A stretch of 64,000 bases of DNA from Tupaia tana (taxonomy: Eukaryota > Chordata > Mammalia > Scandentia > Tupaiidae), in assembly GCA_026018925.1 (NCBI GenBank), contig JAKSZU010000018.1, forward strand, positions 3,070,920 to 3,134,919, read 5' to 3'. The notes beneath the pieces are model-generated. The model saw only the letters and a program-made list of their open reading frames with translations. It was not told where the DNA came from and searched no databases. Positions 31,131 to 42,098 of the stretch are shown piece after piece. How positions within the stretch are numbered: the stretch's first letter is position 1; the number at the start of each line of letters is the position of its first letter. A program made the position numbers and the translations under genes.

Positions 31131-31545
31131 AGGATAGCCTTGAAGCTCTCAGAAGTGCCCTCAGGGCCTTTCTCTCATTATCCTGAACAGTTTCACCTGG
31201 ATCCTTCTATCAGCTCCGTCATCTCCTCAGCAACCAGTCCCCCAGTGACATTTTTCTCTGCCAAACATGTCTTTTCGTTGCCCCACAACCATGACTTTTC
31301 CACTCTGCCTCCCTTTTCAAGATTAATTCTCTCATTAAGTCATCTCATTCCTATTTCATTTCATTAAATGAAGTGATGATTTCAGTCTTTGTGAAGAATG
31401 AAGAAGTTAATTCGCTGTATATTTGTCACCAGCACTGGGATTTTGTTTGTTTTTCTGCTTACTTTCAAAGAAACAATGCAGTTATTTTGGAAGGGAAGAA
31501 GTCTCATCTTAAAAACCGAGCATTAAATATTTGAAATAGCAGAAA
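31131..31545. other. Intergenic sequence, possibly LTR-related
   Basis: Pyrimidine-rich, with no certain repeat and no exon. Confidence 0.3.
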
Positions 31546-31555
31546 GTTAAGTAAT

Positions 31556-31747
31556 CTCTTTAAAAAAAAAAAAAAAAAAAGAATTATTTATTTATTTTTA
31601 ATTCCATTTGTTCTTATTATTTTATAATTTGAACAAAGAGAGAGAGAGAGAAAGAGAAAGCAAACCGCCAGGTCTGGGACTCAAACCATAGTCAGCCATG
31701 TGAGAATCTAACACCTTTAACCACCATGCCACCTACCATCCCCATAG
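31556..31747 (-). mobile_element. Short-form SINE, minus strand
   Basis: Inverted copy: AGAGAAAGCAAACCGCCAGG, CACCATGCCACCTACCATCC. GTTAAGTAAT is at 31546-31555 and 31748-31757. Confidence 0.87.
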
Positions 31748-31757
31748 GTTAAGTAAT

Positions 31758-32655
31758 TTATTTTGTATAGTTAAACTAAAGCAGTACTTCAATGGGACTT
31801 ACAAGTATTTTTTCATAAGTGAAAGAATTTTTCTTATCACTCAATTGTATTTGGCAATTATAGCAAGTTGCCTGCAGATAGGGCCATGATACTGTGTTTT
31901 GAGCCACAGAAGGTTGTGCATGTGTGTGTTTTTGTGTCTATATCTTTCTCTCTTTCTTTTTGAAAATTCTACAATATAAGGCAGCCTATTTCATCAACTA
32001 ATTAAGGTGTTGGATGGTAGGGAATTTTGTCAGTCAACTGTGTATACACAGTAAATGCTGTTTCTTAGGCAAAGGTGACTTCTTTATATAGTTGTAAAAT
32101 TCCATTATATTCCATTGCCAAAGAAACCTTAAGAACTTTGTATAGCTGTATAAAAAGCAACTAATTTTTTAAAGAATAAACATTTTAAAGTCAGTAAAAA
32201 ACACAATACAACAAATGAGGTGACAATAGCCGTGCGGCTCCCTCTACGTTTGCTTCCAGGTCGTGTCTGCCAGAACTTCATCACTCTTTCACTGAGACTC
32301 CACCAAGCTCCGCGTGCGGAAGTGCTGCAGCCAAATTCCTTGCAATGGCGCAACATGGACAACCTTTTCTCCAATCCCCAGTCAGGTAGTCCTCATTGTC
32401 CTCTGAAATGCCCCAGAACGGGGGTATTCTGTATTTCTGTCTCTCCTCTAGTCCCTGCCATTTAACCAAACTCTAAGTTCCAGAGTGCCTCTGGCTTTTG
32501 CATCTCTGACCCTCCACCAGGTTACCTTAGTATATTCAGGCCTTTTCTTTTCTGCTCCTCCAAACTCTTCTGACCTTTGCCATTACCCAGTTCAAACCCT
32601 GCTTCCATATTTTCAGATGTGTGTAGCAACACAATTCTGTCAGCTACAGAATCAA
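31758..32655. other. Unique intergenic sequence
   Basis: AT-rich at first, then mixed. No repeat, exon or RNA is recognised. Confidence 0.45.
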
Positions 32656-32659
32656 CTTC

Positions 32660-33200
32660 CTGTCTTAGTCCGCTATTGTGTTGCTGACAGAAATAGCAGA
32701 GACTGGGTATTCGTTTTTTAAGGTTTTTGCCATCAGATGCATGCACTAACCAGAGAGAGGGAAAGTGACAATCACCCACCCAGGGAGACTGGCTATGCCA
32801 CAGTCCCTTCTCCTCCCCTCTCTTCTTGGGATTTTGGGCTCACACGGACATGTGCCTGGCGTCATTTTTAAGCCTTCAGGTCTGGGACTCCAACCACGGT
32901 CAGCCATGTGGAAGTCCAGCACCCTAACCACCATACCACCTGCTGGCCTTAGACTGGGTGATTTTTAAAAACAGAAGTTTATTCAGCTCACGATTTGGAG
33001 GGCTACGGTCTAGGAAACCCTCGGGTGGATCTTCTGGTTACATCATGGCACGGCAGGCTCTGGGAGAGGGGTCTGTTCCACGCTTTTCCTGGCCTCGTTC
33101 TGCTCATAAGCCCACAAGAACTCCATCACCGGACCCTCCCTAATCTCTTAACCACTTCAGAGGCCCTGCCTTTGCACACTGGGAAGTTTTGGGAGGCACA
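32660..33200 (-). mobile_element. Old MaLR-type LTR, minus strand, split by a SINE
   Basis: CTGTCTTAGTCCGCTATTGT, AGAGACTGGGT, then after the SINE AGACTGGGTGATTTTTAAAA, TTTATTCAGCTCACGATTTG and ACTTCAGAGGCCCTGCCTTT. It shares TTATTCAGCTCAYGATTTGG with the LTR at 29415, so both belong to one subfamily. Non-coding. Confidence 0.7.
32710..32949 (-). mobile_element. Long-form SINE inside the LTR, 9-bp TSD
   Basis: Inverted copy ending CCATACCACCTGCTGGCC. AGACTGGGT stands at 32700-32708 and 32950-32958. Confidence 0.9.
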
Positions 33201-34620
33201 CCCATGGTACAGGATGAGGTGTCCCTCGGAGCACCACAGGCAGCACAGGTCAAGGCATTCCTGGGGACACGATGAGGCTCTGACGGGGGAGGCGTCCCTT
33301 AGGAACGCCGCAGAGGAGGAGCCTCTATCTGAGGCCGGCAGTAGAAGGGAACGCGCGTTACGTCACGGGGTAAGTTTCCCTGGGCCGTCGCTGTCCCTGA
33401 CCGCTACCCTGGGGGTTGCCGGAGGCAGTCCTCTGCTTGGCTTTGCAGCTTCCTCCTCTGGGCGTCCCGGAGGTGCCTCATCACCCGCCGTCCCCCCTTC
33501 TCATGTCGCTCTCCAGAATGTAATGGGCTCTCCACCAAAAACGCTTATTTTTGATTCCTGTTTTTCCAGTGTGGTTTTAATACTAGACCATCATAAACGC
33601 GACACACATCCATACCAAAAGAAAAAGTAAAACTCGTTGCCTTTGACAACAGCCAAACAGTCCAGATGTGAGCAGGTGCGGCCTCGCCCACATCCCCACG
33701 TGCAGAGCTGCGCCCCGGCCTGGGAATTCTGCTCAGCCCGGAGAAATGGAGCGCGGCAGTGAACCCCGCTCTCTAGTCCGCAGGTAAGGAACCGGAGAAC
33801 AGCCCCGCGCGTGCGGAGCAGAGACCTCGCAGCCTGGCGGTTTTGGCGACCGTGCCCATTCGGAAGGACCCTGCGGGCACGCTAGGAGAGTCGCGACGTC
33901 CGCCCCCAGATCTCCTAGGCCAGAGAGTGACAGGGTTTTCGCCCAAGGTTTCCCACTTCTCTATTCTGGTCTTTACTTGAGGAAACTTAAAAGTTATGTC
34001 ATCCAGACACAGTGAGGTGCCTCCTCATCTCTGCAGAGATCTCATCGGTGAGACACAAAGAAGGGGAAAGACAAGAGAAAATGTCAGGCGCCTCAGGGCA
34101 GAAAGGGTGGTCAGGCAGTCAATGAAGTGACATTTAAGCTGCGACCTGAGAGCGAGAGGCATCGGCCATGTGAGCCGAAGAGGAACAAGCCCCTGGCCAC
34201 ACGGAGTCACATGGGCGTAGCTCCGGCCGCCCCGACCCAGCCGTGGCTGCGACTCGGGAGAAGTGGCCGAGCGGGGGATGTGGGAGTCGGGCTCGAGACC
34301 GAACTACAGAAAGCAGGTGGCCCGAGCTCCGCGGGGTTTTCCTCTGGCCAGAGGCCCCACGCGTCACGCCGTAGAATGTACTGGGAGAAAGTTTCGACCA
34401 TCTCGTTCCGTGGTTTCCTGAGGAGACGGTTTCCAGCGTAAACCACGCACTCGTCACCCTCCCGCTAGCTGATCCCGCCCGGGGAGTTTTTAGAGGAAAA
34501 TGCGCCTGGTTTTCCACTGCAGAGTGAGGAGCCGAGAGCATAAACCTGTTATGGCAGCAAAATGTGAGCAGAACCCCGACCGCAGTCAGGGCGCTCCAGC
34601 AAGGTCGGAGAGGTCCGGCG
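33201..34620. other. CpG-rich intergenic sequence
   Basis: CpG is commoner here than in the AT-rich block, notably about 33290-33380 and 33700-33910. A CRE-like TTACGTCAC lies at 33358-33366. No exon is supported, but an unannotated non-coding transcript start is possible. Confidence 0.4.
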
Positions 34621-34639
34621 CCTCTTCTGTGTCGTGGCT

Positions 34640-35115
34640 TCTGTGCGTGGTGACACCCCCACACCAAAAACATTGTATCTACAGCCTGAACCCCGGCATC
34701 TGTGAATGTGAACTTGTTTGGAAAAGGGTCCTCGGAGGCGTAATTAAGCGAGGGGCCTTGAGATGGCGCCACCTGGACGTATAGAGGGGCCTTCATCGGG
34801 GGTCGGTGTCCTTCCAGGGACAGAGGACACGGCACACAGAGCGATGCACATGGCAGAGGCTGCAGTGATGCGGCTCTAAGCCAAGGGATGCCAGGGGTCA
34901 CCAAGAGACACCGAGGGTCACCAAAGGAGCCCAGCAGCCTTCTGAGCTAGGAGAAGGATGCGACGTGGATTTTCCCCCCGAGCCTTCCGATGGAATCAAC
35001 CCTGCTGACACTTCAGTTTCGAGCTTCTGGGCTCCAGGGGCGGGCGATGACAAGTCTTGCTGTTTCAAGCCCCCGGTTTATGGCCATCTGCCACACAGCC
35101 CAGGGCACTAACACC
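34640..35115 (+). mobile_element. Old MLT1/MaLR-type LTR, plus strand
   Basis: GAATGTGAACTTGTTTGGAA, TGGTGTCCTT-like GTCGGTGTCCTTCCAGGGAC, TGCAGTGATGCGGCTCTAAG, CTGCTGACACTTCAGTTTCG and TTTCAAGCCCCCGGTTTATG follow MLT1-like LTR order. No viral gene is present. Confidence 0.65.
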
Positions 35116-35810
35116 CACGCCTTTGGCAGCGTTCACCGGCTAATGGACCGCTGACAGGGGCTCCACTTTCACAACACATACGATTACATGTGAAGATTGG
35201 AAAAGAAACCACCGTGTTGAAGTTCACTTCGCTCCATGGCCCCTGGGTCCTGGTAAAAAGCTACGAGAAATTCCCATAGCCCTCGGTGGGGAGCCTCTCA
35301 GGGCTTGTCCTATTCGGTAGCAAAGGACACCAGGAACCCTGCTAACAGCAACTGCCACGTATCGGCATAGCCAGTGCCAAGGAAGTGCACGTGGCCACTT
35401 GTGTTCTCTTCTCGAGGCCGTGGCGTGGTCTGCGGCTCCTGCCCGGACACTTGGACTGTACCGTGACACCTAGCTTTGGTGCTGAGTGACTGCCAAAGTC
35501 AATGACCAGGAAACGCACATCCCAAACGATGGTAGAGAGGACAAAGGCACAGGAGGCCTCTGTGACACGTCTGCACTCTGCAGAGCAGTGGGAGAGTGAG
35601 CCACACGACTCGGGCCACGGGCACATGAGACGCCACTATTTAGGGGCCCAGGTGCCACGCTAAGTCAGGAACTGCACAAGTTTGACGAGCCCCCACGAGT
35701 GTCACCGCCCGCATGCAGAGCCCCTCCACCCCGCAGCGGGAGGCCATCCTTGTCACCAGACAGAAGAAAGCAAGACCGCGGTGGCCAGGCCTCTTTTTGA
35801 CCAGTATATT
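35116..35810. other. Unique intergenic sequence
   Basis: No repeat, exon or RNA recognised. Confidence 0.45.
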
Positions 35811-35815
35811 ATATT

Positions 35816-35818
<3 letters not shown>

Positions 35819-35865
<47 letters not shown>

Positions 35866-35922
35866 CCAGTATATTATATTATATTATATTATATTATATT
35901 ATATTATATTATATATATATAT
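35819..35922. repeat. (TA)n followed by (ATATT)n microsatellite
   Basis: About 22 TA units to 35863, a short CCAGTATA spacer, then nine or so TATAT/TATTA pentamers and a short TA run. It can form cruciforms and is prone to length change. Confidence 0.95.
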
Positions 35923-35938
35923 GTTTGCTTTGAAACAT

Positions 35939-36440
35939 TCAAGACACTCTTGCCCTAAAACGATCAGCGTTCACACTGATTGTGTCCTCTGGCGTACATA
36001 CGTGCCGGGGACCGGTCACCAGGCGGCCTTGGTCAGAGAAAGGGGACTCTCCGGAGCAGCCGCCAGAACCGTCAGCTAGGTCCAGCTGGGGGGCCCTGCC
36101 CAGCCTGGCCCTGCCCCCTCCAGAGAGCCACGGCCCCAGGGGTTTTCGGACGTGGCTGCGTGATGACAGGTTACGTGGTGAGTCCGAGCCCCTCGTGAGA
36201 ACTAGTGACAGCAGAGCGCTTCCCGGCCGGGGGCAGAGGGCAGCCACAGAGCGGAAGCGTGAGGGGCCACGTCGGAAGCAGGAGAGGGGTGTGAATGGCT
36301 CCAGGAGGAAGGCTGGTCCCTGATGACACCCCATAGGAGGTGCAGCCTCGGTCCTCCAGGCACAAGGATCTGCGTTCTGCCACCAGCCTGCATGGGCCTG
36401 GCTCCTCGGCCTCGGAGAAGCCCCGGAGCAGGCGACGTCC
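35939..36440. other. Unique GC-rich sequence
   Basis: No repeat or exon recognised; the open frames are GC-driven. Confidence 0.45.
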
Positions 36441-36444
36441 CGAC

Positions 36445-36510
36445 TTCGGCCTGTGTCTCTCTGTCTCTCTGTCAAGTGTACACACCCTATAGCAAAAATC
36501 TCTCTCTAAA
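36445..36510 (+). mobile_element. 3' end of a long-form SINE (5' truncated)
   Basis: Only the TGTCTCTCTGTCTCTCTGTC stretch and the CACACCCTATAGCAAAAATC box remain. Confidence 0.75.
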
Positions 36511-36512
36511 GG

Positions 36513-36686
36513 GGCCACAGATGGTGTGGTAGTTAAGGGCTCTGAACTCCCACATGGCTTACCACAGTTCGAGTCCCGGATCTGGCGGCTTGCTTTCTCA
36601 CTTTCTCTCTCTCAACTCTGTCCATCTCTGGTCAAATTAAAATAAATAAATACAGTTAAACAAAATACTTCTTAAAAAAAAAAAAA
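36513..36686 (+). mobile_element. Short-form SINE with TSD made from the older SINE's end
   Basis: GGGGCCACAGATGGTGTGGT start, TCTGGTCAAATTAAAATAAA tail. AAATCTCTCTCTAAA before it and AAATCTCTGTCTCTAAA after it are the TSD. Confidence 0.88.
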
Positions 36687-36689
36687 ATC

Positions 36690-37545
36690 TCTGTCTCTAA
36701 ACAAAGTGAAAATCTGCTGGTTCTCTTTACCTAAGTTTAACCTGCCATTTTTCCAAACACTCAAACTGTATCTCAGTGGGGACTGCCCTTCCAGGGCCCG
36801 GCTGTGCCTTCAGGTCCCCGGGAACAGCGTCAGGACAGAGACCACGCAGCTGTCCTCCAGGTTACCAGTCCCTCCACCTGCCCAGGCAGTGGGACTTAGG
36901 AGGTGGCCGGCCTCTCCACACCACTACTGCTCATCCGTCCTGCCCCGTCTGCTAAGCCCACGTCACCCTGCGGCAGTTTCACTCTTAGCGCCCGTCCCTG
37001 TTATACTGCCTTGAAGTTGCAGTCCTCAGGAAACCATAATCCAGTTACAAGTTAGTGTGCTGACTGCGCCCAGGACGCTCACTTGCCAATTCTTCCCTTA
37101 GAAAGGCCACGATTACCATTGCCTTGCCCGTCAGCAGGGAGGTAAGGCTTGGCCAAGCACGCCGCCTCCCAGAAGACTTCCTGGGGTTTCTCGGGCTCGG
37201 GTCTGGAGAGGCTGAGTAGTATTGTCTGAGCGTGCCGGAGCTCTGACTTGAAATCCATTCTGGGGGGGCGGGGGCCAGTGACATGTGACACTTTCTGTTA
37301 CTTCTCAAAAACTCGTGTTCCGAAGATGCTGACCTCACTAACAGCGACACAGCACCAGCGGGAACCGGCCCCCCTCTGCGCATCCCAGTGCAGCTGAGCG
37401 GGAGCCAGAGGACGTGTCACATGACCAAACGGGGGCCGAGGTCAGGGAAAGGCAGGACGCTCCGCCCGCGTTTCCCGAGTCCTCGAGAAACAGGAGACGG
37501 CCGGCCGCACGCTGGAGCTGACCGGAGTGGGCTACGGACGCTGCA
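36690..37545. other. Unique intergenic sequence
   Basis: No repeat, exon or RNA recognised. Confidence 0.45.
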
Positions 37546-37549
37546 GCTC

Positions 37550-37795
37550 AGAGCCAGCCGGTGACGCGGAGGTCAAGGCAGCTGGGTCCTACCTGGCAAA
37601 GCTCGCGGTTCAAGTGCCAGCCCTGGCAGCTTGGAAAAACACACCAGGTGCGTGTGCGTGTGTGCCCAAAATTCCCCGAGGAGAATGGAGGAGAAGGGGC
37701 TGCGGCACGGCCATCCCCTCTGGGGGGTGAGTTCTCACGCTCCCTCTCACTCTGTCTCCGGCGAGCGCACGCGCCCCACGGCAGGAATAAACAGA
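37550..37795 (+). mobile_element. Long-form SINE, diverged
   Basis: GCGGTTCAAGTGCCAGCCCT B-box region, GAGGAGAATGGAGGAGAAGG body and CGAGCGCACGCGCCCCACGG near the end. The tail is lost. Confidence 0.8.
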
Positions 37796-38775
37796 GAAGC
37801 TGCAGCTCCGCCGTGAGTCCCGGTGTTTGCCCACCAGCGTCTGAAACGCTGCCGTGTGGGCGGTCACGCCAGAGTCACCCCCACCTGGAATCTGAGAGAC
37901 GCTCAGTCCCTAGACCTGCTCCTCCCTGCGTGCACCTGACACGCACACGCCCCTCCGTCTACACTAGGGGCGTGCACCCATGCTCACAGCGGGGCTACTC
38001 GTGACAGCCAGCGGCGGGCACGGCTACACAAAACACTGAGTCCTGGCGACGCGACACCAGTCTGCCTTAAAGAGGACGGGAGGGCTGGGGCGCGGCCACT
38101 CGGCTCCGGCGTGAAGCACTGTGCTGAGGGGCAGAAGCCGGACACAGGGCGACGCGTGGCCGCGGGCACACAGAGGAGGAGCGTGGGGCTCGCCGTGTCG
38201 GGCTGGGAGCCCAAGAGCCCAGCACCTGCGTGGCTGACCAGGGCCACGTGCGCCTGCCCCCGTGGCGGGAACGCGGGAGCCCAGTGGGTGGGGCAGAGAA
38301 GCCTGAGTGACCGAGTGACCTCACGAGAACCCGCTGTCACGGGAACCACACCGGCACTACCGCGGCCTCCCGTGGCGGCTCTATCCGAGCCCTGCCGCCA
38401 GGCCTAGCCCCATGTGGCTGCGCGGGGTGCCCAGTTTCGGCACAGGTGTCACGGTGGCACTCGGGCGACCTCAGACCAACATCGTGGGGGTGTGTTCACG
38501 TGCTGTGCCCATGACGGGCAAACTCAGGGACAGAAGGCAGAGCTGCGGTGCCGAGCGGGGACACTAGTCAGCGCGTGGGGGTCCAGCTGGGATATGAACG
38601 TTCCGGAGACAGCGGGAAGGCTGCCCCACGCGGGGGAACGGGGGAGCGGGGGTGCGGGGGCTGCCGAGCTGCCGCGAGACACGCAGGAAGCCACGTTGTA
38701 GCTCCGTGTATAGTCTACACAGTGAGAGAAAACAGAGACATCAGAGACAGGAAGCGTAGGTGACCTAAGCTCTTC
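37796..38775. other. CpG-rich unique intergenic sequence
   Basis: CpG-rich, especially about 38040-38300 and 38500-38700, with no recognised repeat. It could be a second, smaller CpG island, but no exon or promoter motif supports a gene. Confidence 0.4.
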
Positions 38776-38787
38776 GAATGATAAACA

Positions 38788-39045
38788 TTGGGTAAGCAGG
38801 TGGCGTGGTGGTTAAGGAGCTAGACTCCCACATGGCCAACTGCAGTTCGAATCCTGGACGTGGTAGCTTGAGACACTCCAGGCACATGTGTGAGTGCCCA
38901 GAATCCCAAGAGGAGAGTGGAGGAGAACAGCTCACGGTGTGGTCGTCCCCCCAGAGGGTGGATTTCTCATTTTCCCTCTCTGTCTCTTTCTGGTAAGCAC
39001 ATGTGCCCCATGGCAAACACCTAAACATAAATAAATGATAAATAT
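38788..39045 (+). mobile_element. Long-form SINE
   Basis: TGGGTAAGCAGGTGGCGTGG start, GCCCCATGGCAAACACCTAA end. ATGATAAACAT before and ATGATAAATAT after. Confidence 0.87.
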
Positions 39046-40239
39046 GACTCTTATGAAAATAAAAGCTTTCCAATTCTGAGATGTCAAGTCAGCTAAGCAA
39101 GGAATATAAGATGAGGAGAAAATGGAGTTGCTGTTTCCTTGACCTTACACAGAAAGAAAGAAATATCCTCGGATGTAGCTACAATTGCCCCTGTGCTGGA
39201 GAACTAAAGGTTAGCGTTTCCCTTAAACCATACTGAGGAGTCAGGGAAGACGACACAGGTCAGGCTCCCTGCAATCCTGTTCACTGCTTATTTTCAGTTA
39301 CTTACTCCTGTTTCCCTGCCCTTCACGAGTGATTTGTTTTAGAATAGCTTCTTATTAAAGCCAGTTGTACTTTTCTCAGTGTATTTTTTATTGGACATAC
39401 ATATATATATTTATTTTGGGTTACTGTGGCCTTCAGCCACTGGTTCTGAGAGGCGGGGCCAGCTGTGACCAGGGTGGTGCACTCCCGCCTCCTCCTCCCG
39501 CTGTCTGCCCCCAGAGCCCCGGACAGACACATTGAGCAACACAGGAGGACCGTGAGAAGCCGTGCGAGCGGGAGCTGGGAAGGGACAGGGCCCAAGGACG
39601 ACCGTGAGAGTGACGAGCTTCCCGAGGTTCCTCCTGCATTTCTAGACGCAACTACAAAACCACCCGAACCCCAGATCTGCACAGCAGGTGTGGATGGAGA
39701 AAGCCCTACAGACGCTCGCCCAGAGGGCCTGGTGGGGAGAGTCCTGAGGGGCAGGGCCAGGGGAGCCCTGTCTCCTTTCTCTTCACTCCCCTGGCCCGGC
39801 CCGCGGCAGGCTGCAATCAGAAGTCAGCACTCCCACGAGGGCGAGGGCGCCGGCAGCACTGGGAGAAGGCAGGTGACAGACGCTCAGAGCAAGAGTCCTC
39901 TGACAGAGGAGCCAGAAGGGCGGCCTGGTGCCCCAGCCCGTGGGGTCTGACTCACTGTTCCGTCTCTTTTTTCTCGCTGCCCCACCCCACGCGGACTCGG
40001 CTGTAGGAACGGTATGGCGGGGCACGGGAGGCACAAACCCTCCGTGCAGCTGAGCACCTGGACGAGGGCCTTGCGTGAGGAGGGAGACAGAGAAAGGGCT
40101 CCTTTAACCCCACGGATGGACGCCTATGCGCGGCAGAGGCCAGCGGCCAAAGAGCGAAGTTAAAGGTGCCCGGAGTCCCTACTCACGGGAGGTCGAGTCC
40201 CAAACCCCGTGGGATCACGCCTCCCACCTGTCAGCGTGG
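39046..40239. other. Unique intergenic sequence
   Basis: No certain repeat; AT-richer to 39420 and GC-rich after. No exon or RNA recognised. Confidence 0.4.
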
Positions 40240-40524
40240 CCTTGACCAGAAACCACGAGGCCAACGTGGGCGAGCACGTGGAGAGAAAGGCGCCTGCACG
40301 CTGTCGGTGGCCATGCAAATCGGGCGGCCACCATGAAAACACGATGGAGAGTCCCTGAAGAACTGAAAGTGGAACCACCATCTGACCCAGCACCTCACTG
40401 CTAGGTATTTATCCGAATGGACTGAACCCGGACCTAGAAGAAAGGACAGCACCCTACACTCACTGCAGCAGTCCGGGCTCTAGCCGAGACACGGAGGCAC
40501 CTAACTGCCCATCAGTAATGATGG

Positions 40525-40700
40525 GGGCCGGCAGGTGGCGTGGTGGTTAAAGGCACTGAACTCCCACATGGTTGGCCATGGTTCAAATCCCGGACCTGGC
40601 AGCTTGCTTTCTCACTTTCCCTCTCTTTCTCTGTCTCTCTCTGATCAAATGGAAAATAATAACAATAGTAAATGAAGTTAAATAAAATAACTCTTTTTAA
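40525..40700 (+). mobile_element. Short-form SINE inside LINE-1
   Basis: GGGGGCCGGCAGGTGGCGTG start, TGATCAAATGGAAAATAATA tail. TAATGATG before and TAATGAG after. Confidence 0.88.
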
Positions 40701-40828
40701 AAAATAATGAGTAGACAGGGGAAATGTGAGATAGATAGAGACAGAGATAGTGATACCACACCACAGATACGTAAAGACGAGGGTATTAGAACACATCGTA
40801 CAGATATATATAATACATGCCATTCCAC

Positions 40829-40862
40829 TGTGTGTGTGTGTGTGTGTGTGTGCGCACGCGCA
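40829..40862. repeat. (TG)n microsatellite
   Basis: About 11 TG units then GCGCACGCGCATG. Confidence 0.9.
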
Positions 40863-41589
40863 TGTGCCTTTCCAAGAAACCCCCGTCCACAGCCTCACGG
40901 ATAAGCCCAGAGGACAGTACCCTGAGTGAAATGGGGTAGGCTTGTGAGCTCACATGGCGAGGCTGAAACCGTGGCCTCGTGGAAGCAGAGGTCGGGAAGG
41001 TGGCTGCCAGGTGGGAGCTGAGGACTGGGGCCACGTCGGCCCCAGGACAGAGGTCAGCAAGGTGAGAAGGGCCCGTCCCGGAGCTGTGACGTACCCACAG
41101 GGACGATGGTGAACATGAGGTTGTACACTTGGAATTTGCTAAGAGGGTTGGCCTACGTGTCCTCACCACACACACTCACACACATAGCACACACACAACC
41201 GTGTGAGGTGATGGATGTGTTCATCGCATGATCATGATAATCATTCCAAAATGCATGCGTGTACCAAGCCACCACCTTGTACCTGAAACACGCGCAGTTT
41301 GTATCTGTCAAGCATACCTCAACAAAGCTGGCAGGGAAAAGGAACAGAGCCGGCATTTCTAAAATAATACTAAACATATACATGGTCAGAAACGAGTAAA
41401 CAAATTAACATGAGGACTAAAAGAAATGTTTAAATCATCCCAAATAAGGCAGAAGAAAAGAAACAGGAGAAGGAAAAGCAAAGGGAACAAGTGGAAAACG
41501 AATGATACACAGGCCAGCCTACACATCCCTACGTCGGTGATTACAACAGGTGCACGTGGCCGGGCACACTAACAAAGTCGGTCAGAGTA

Positions 41590-41847
41590 GCTTTTTTTGA
41601 GGGTTTTTTCCTACAGGGTGCGTGCACTCGCCAGAAAGACAGAGAGAGACAGAGACAGGAAGCGAGAAATCACCCCCCGGGGGGATGGCCATGCCGCAAT
41701 CCCTTCTCCTCCATTCCCCTCTTGGGATCTTGGGCACGCACGCACACGTGCCCAGCGTGAGTTTAAGCCACCGAGTCCAGGACGCGAACCGTGGTCGACT
41801 ACATGGGAGTTTAGTGACATAGACATTACGCCAACTGCTGGTCCCTG
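41590..41847 (-). mobile_element. Long-form SINE, minus strand, little diverged
   Basis: CCTACAGGGTGCGTGCACTC, CACCCCCCGGGGGGATGGCC and CATTACGCCAACTGCTGGTC form a complete inverted copy. Confidence 0.92.
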
Positions 41848-41910
41848 AAGCAGGTTTCTTGTAGACAGCATATAGTTAGATATTTTTTAAAAAGATTTTT
41901 TTAAAAAAGC

Positions 41911-41998
41911 GAATGATTTCCCGCTTTCTGTCTCTCTGTCTCTCTCTCTCTGTCTGTCTCGCAAGCACATGCGCCCTATAGCAAAAACCTCTCAAAAA
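41911..41998 (+). mobile_element. 3' end of a long-form SINE (5' truncated)
   Basis: It begins at GATTTCCCGCTTTCTGTCTC and ends GCCCTATAGCAAAAACCTCT; head and body are absent. Confidence 0.8.
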
Positions 41999-42001
41999 TA
42001 T

Positions 42002-42055
42002 ATATATATTAGGATGGCTATATTAATATCTGACAGAGTAGGTATCGACCAAGGA

Positions 42056-42098
<43 letters not shown>

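Larger units (their letters stand above)
40240..41335 (+). mobile_element. LINE-1 3' end, split by a SINE
   Basis: GAGCACGTGGAGAGAAAGGC, GAGAGTCCCTGAAGAACTGA, CATCTGACCCAGCACCTCAC, GTATTTATCCGAATGG, CTAACTGCCCATCAGTAATG, then after the SINE GTACCTGAAACACGCGCAGT and GCATACCTCAACAAAGCTGG. This is the order of a LINE-1 3' UTR up to its polyadenylation region. Confidence 0.75.
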
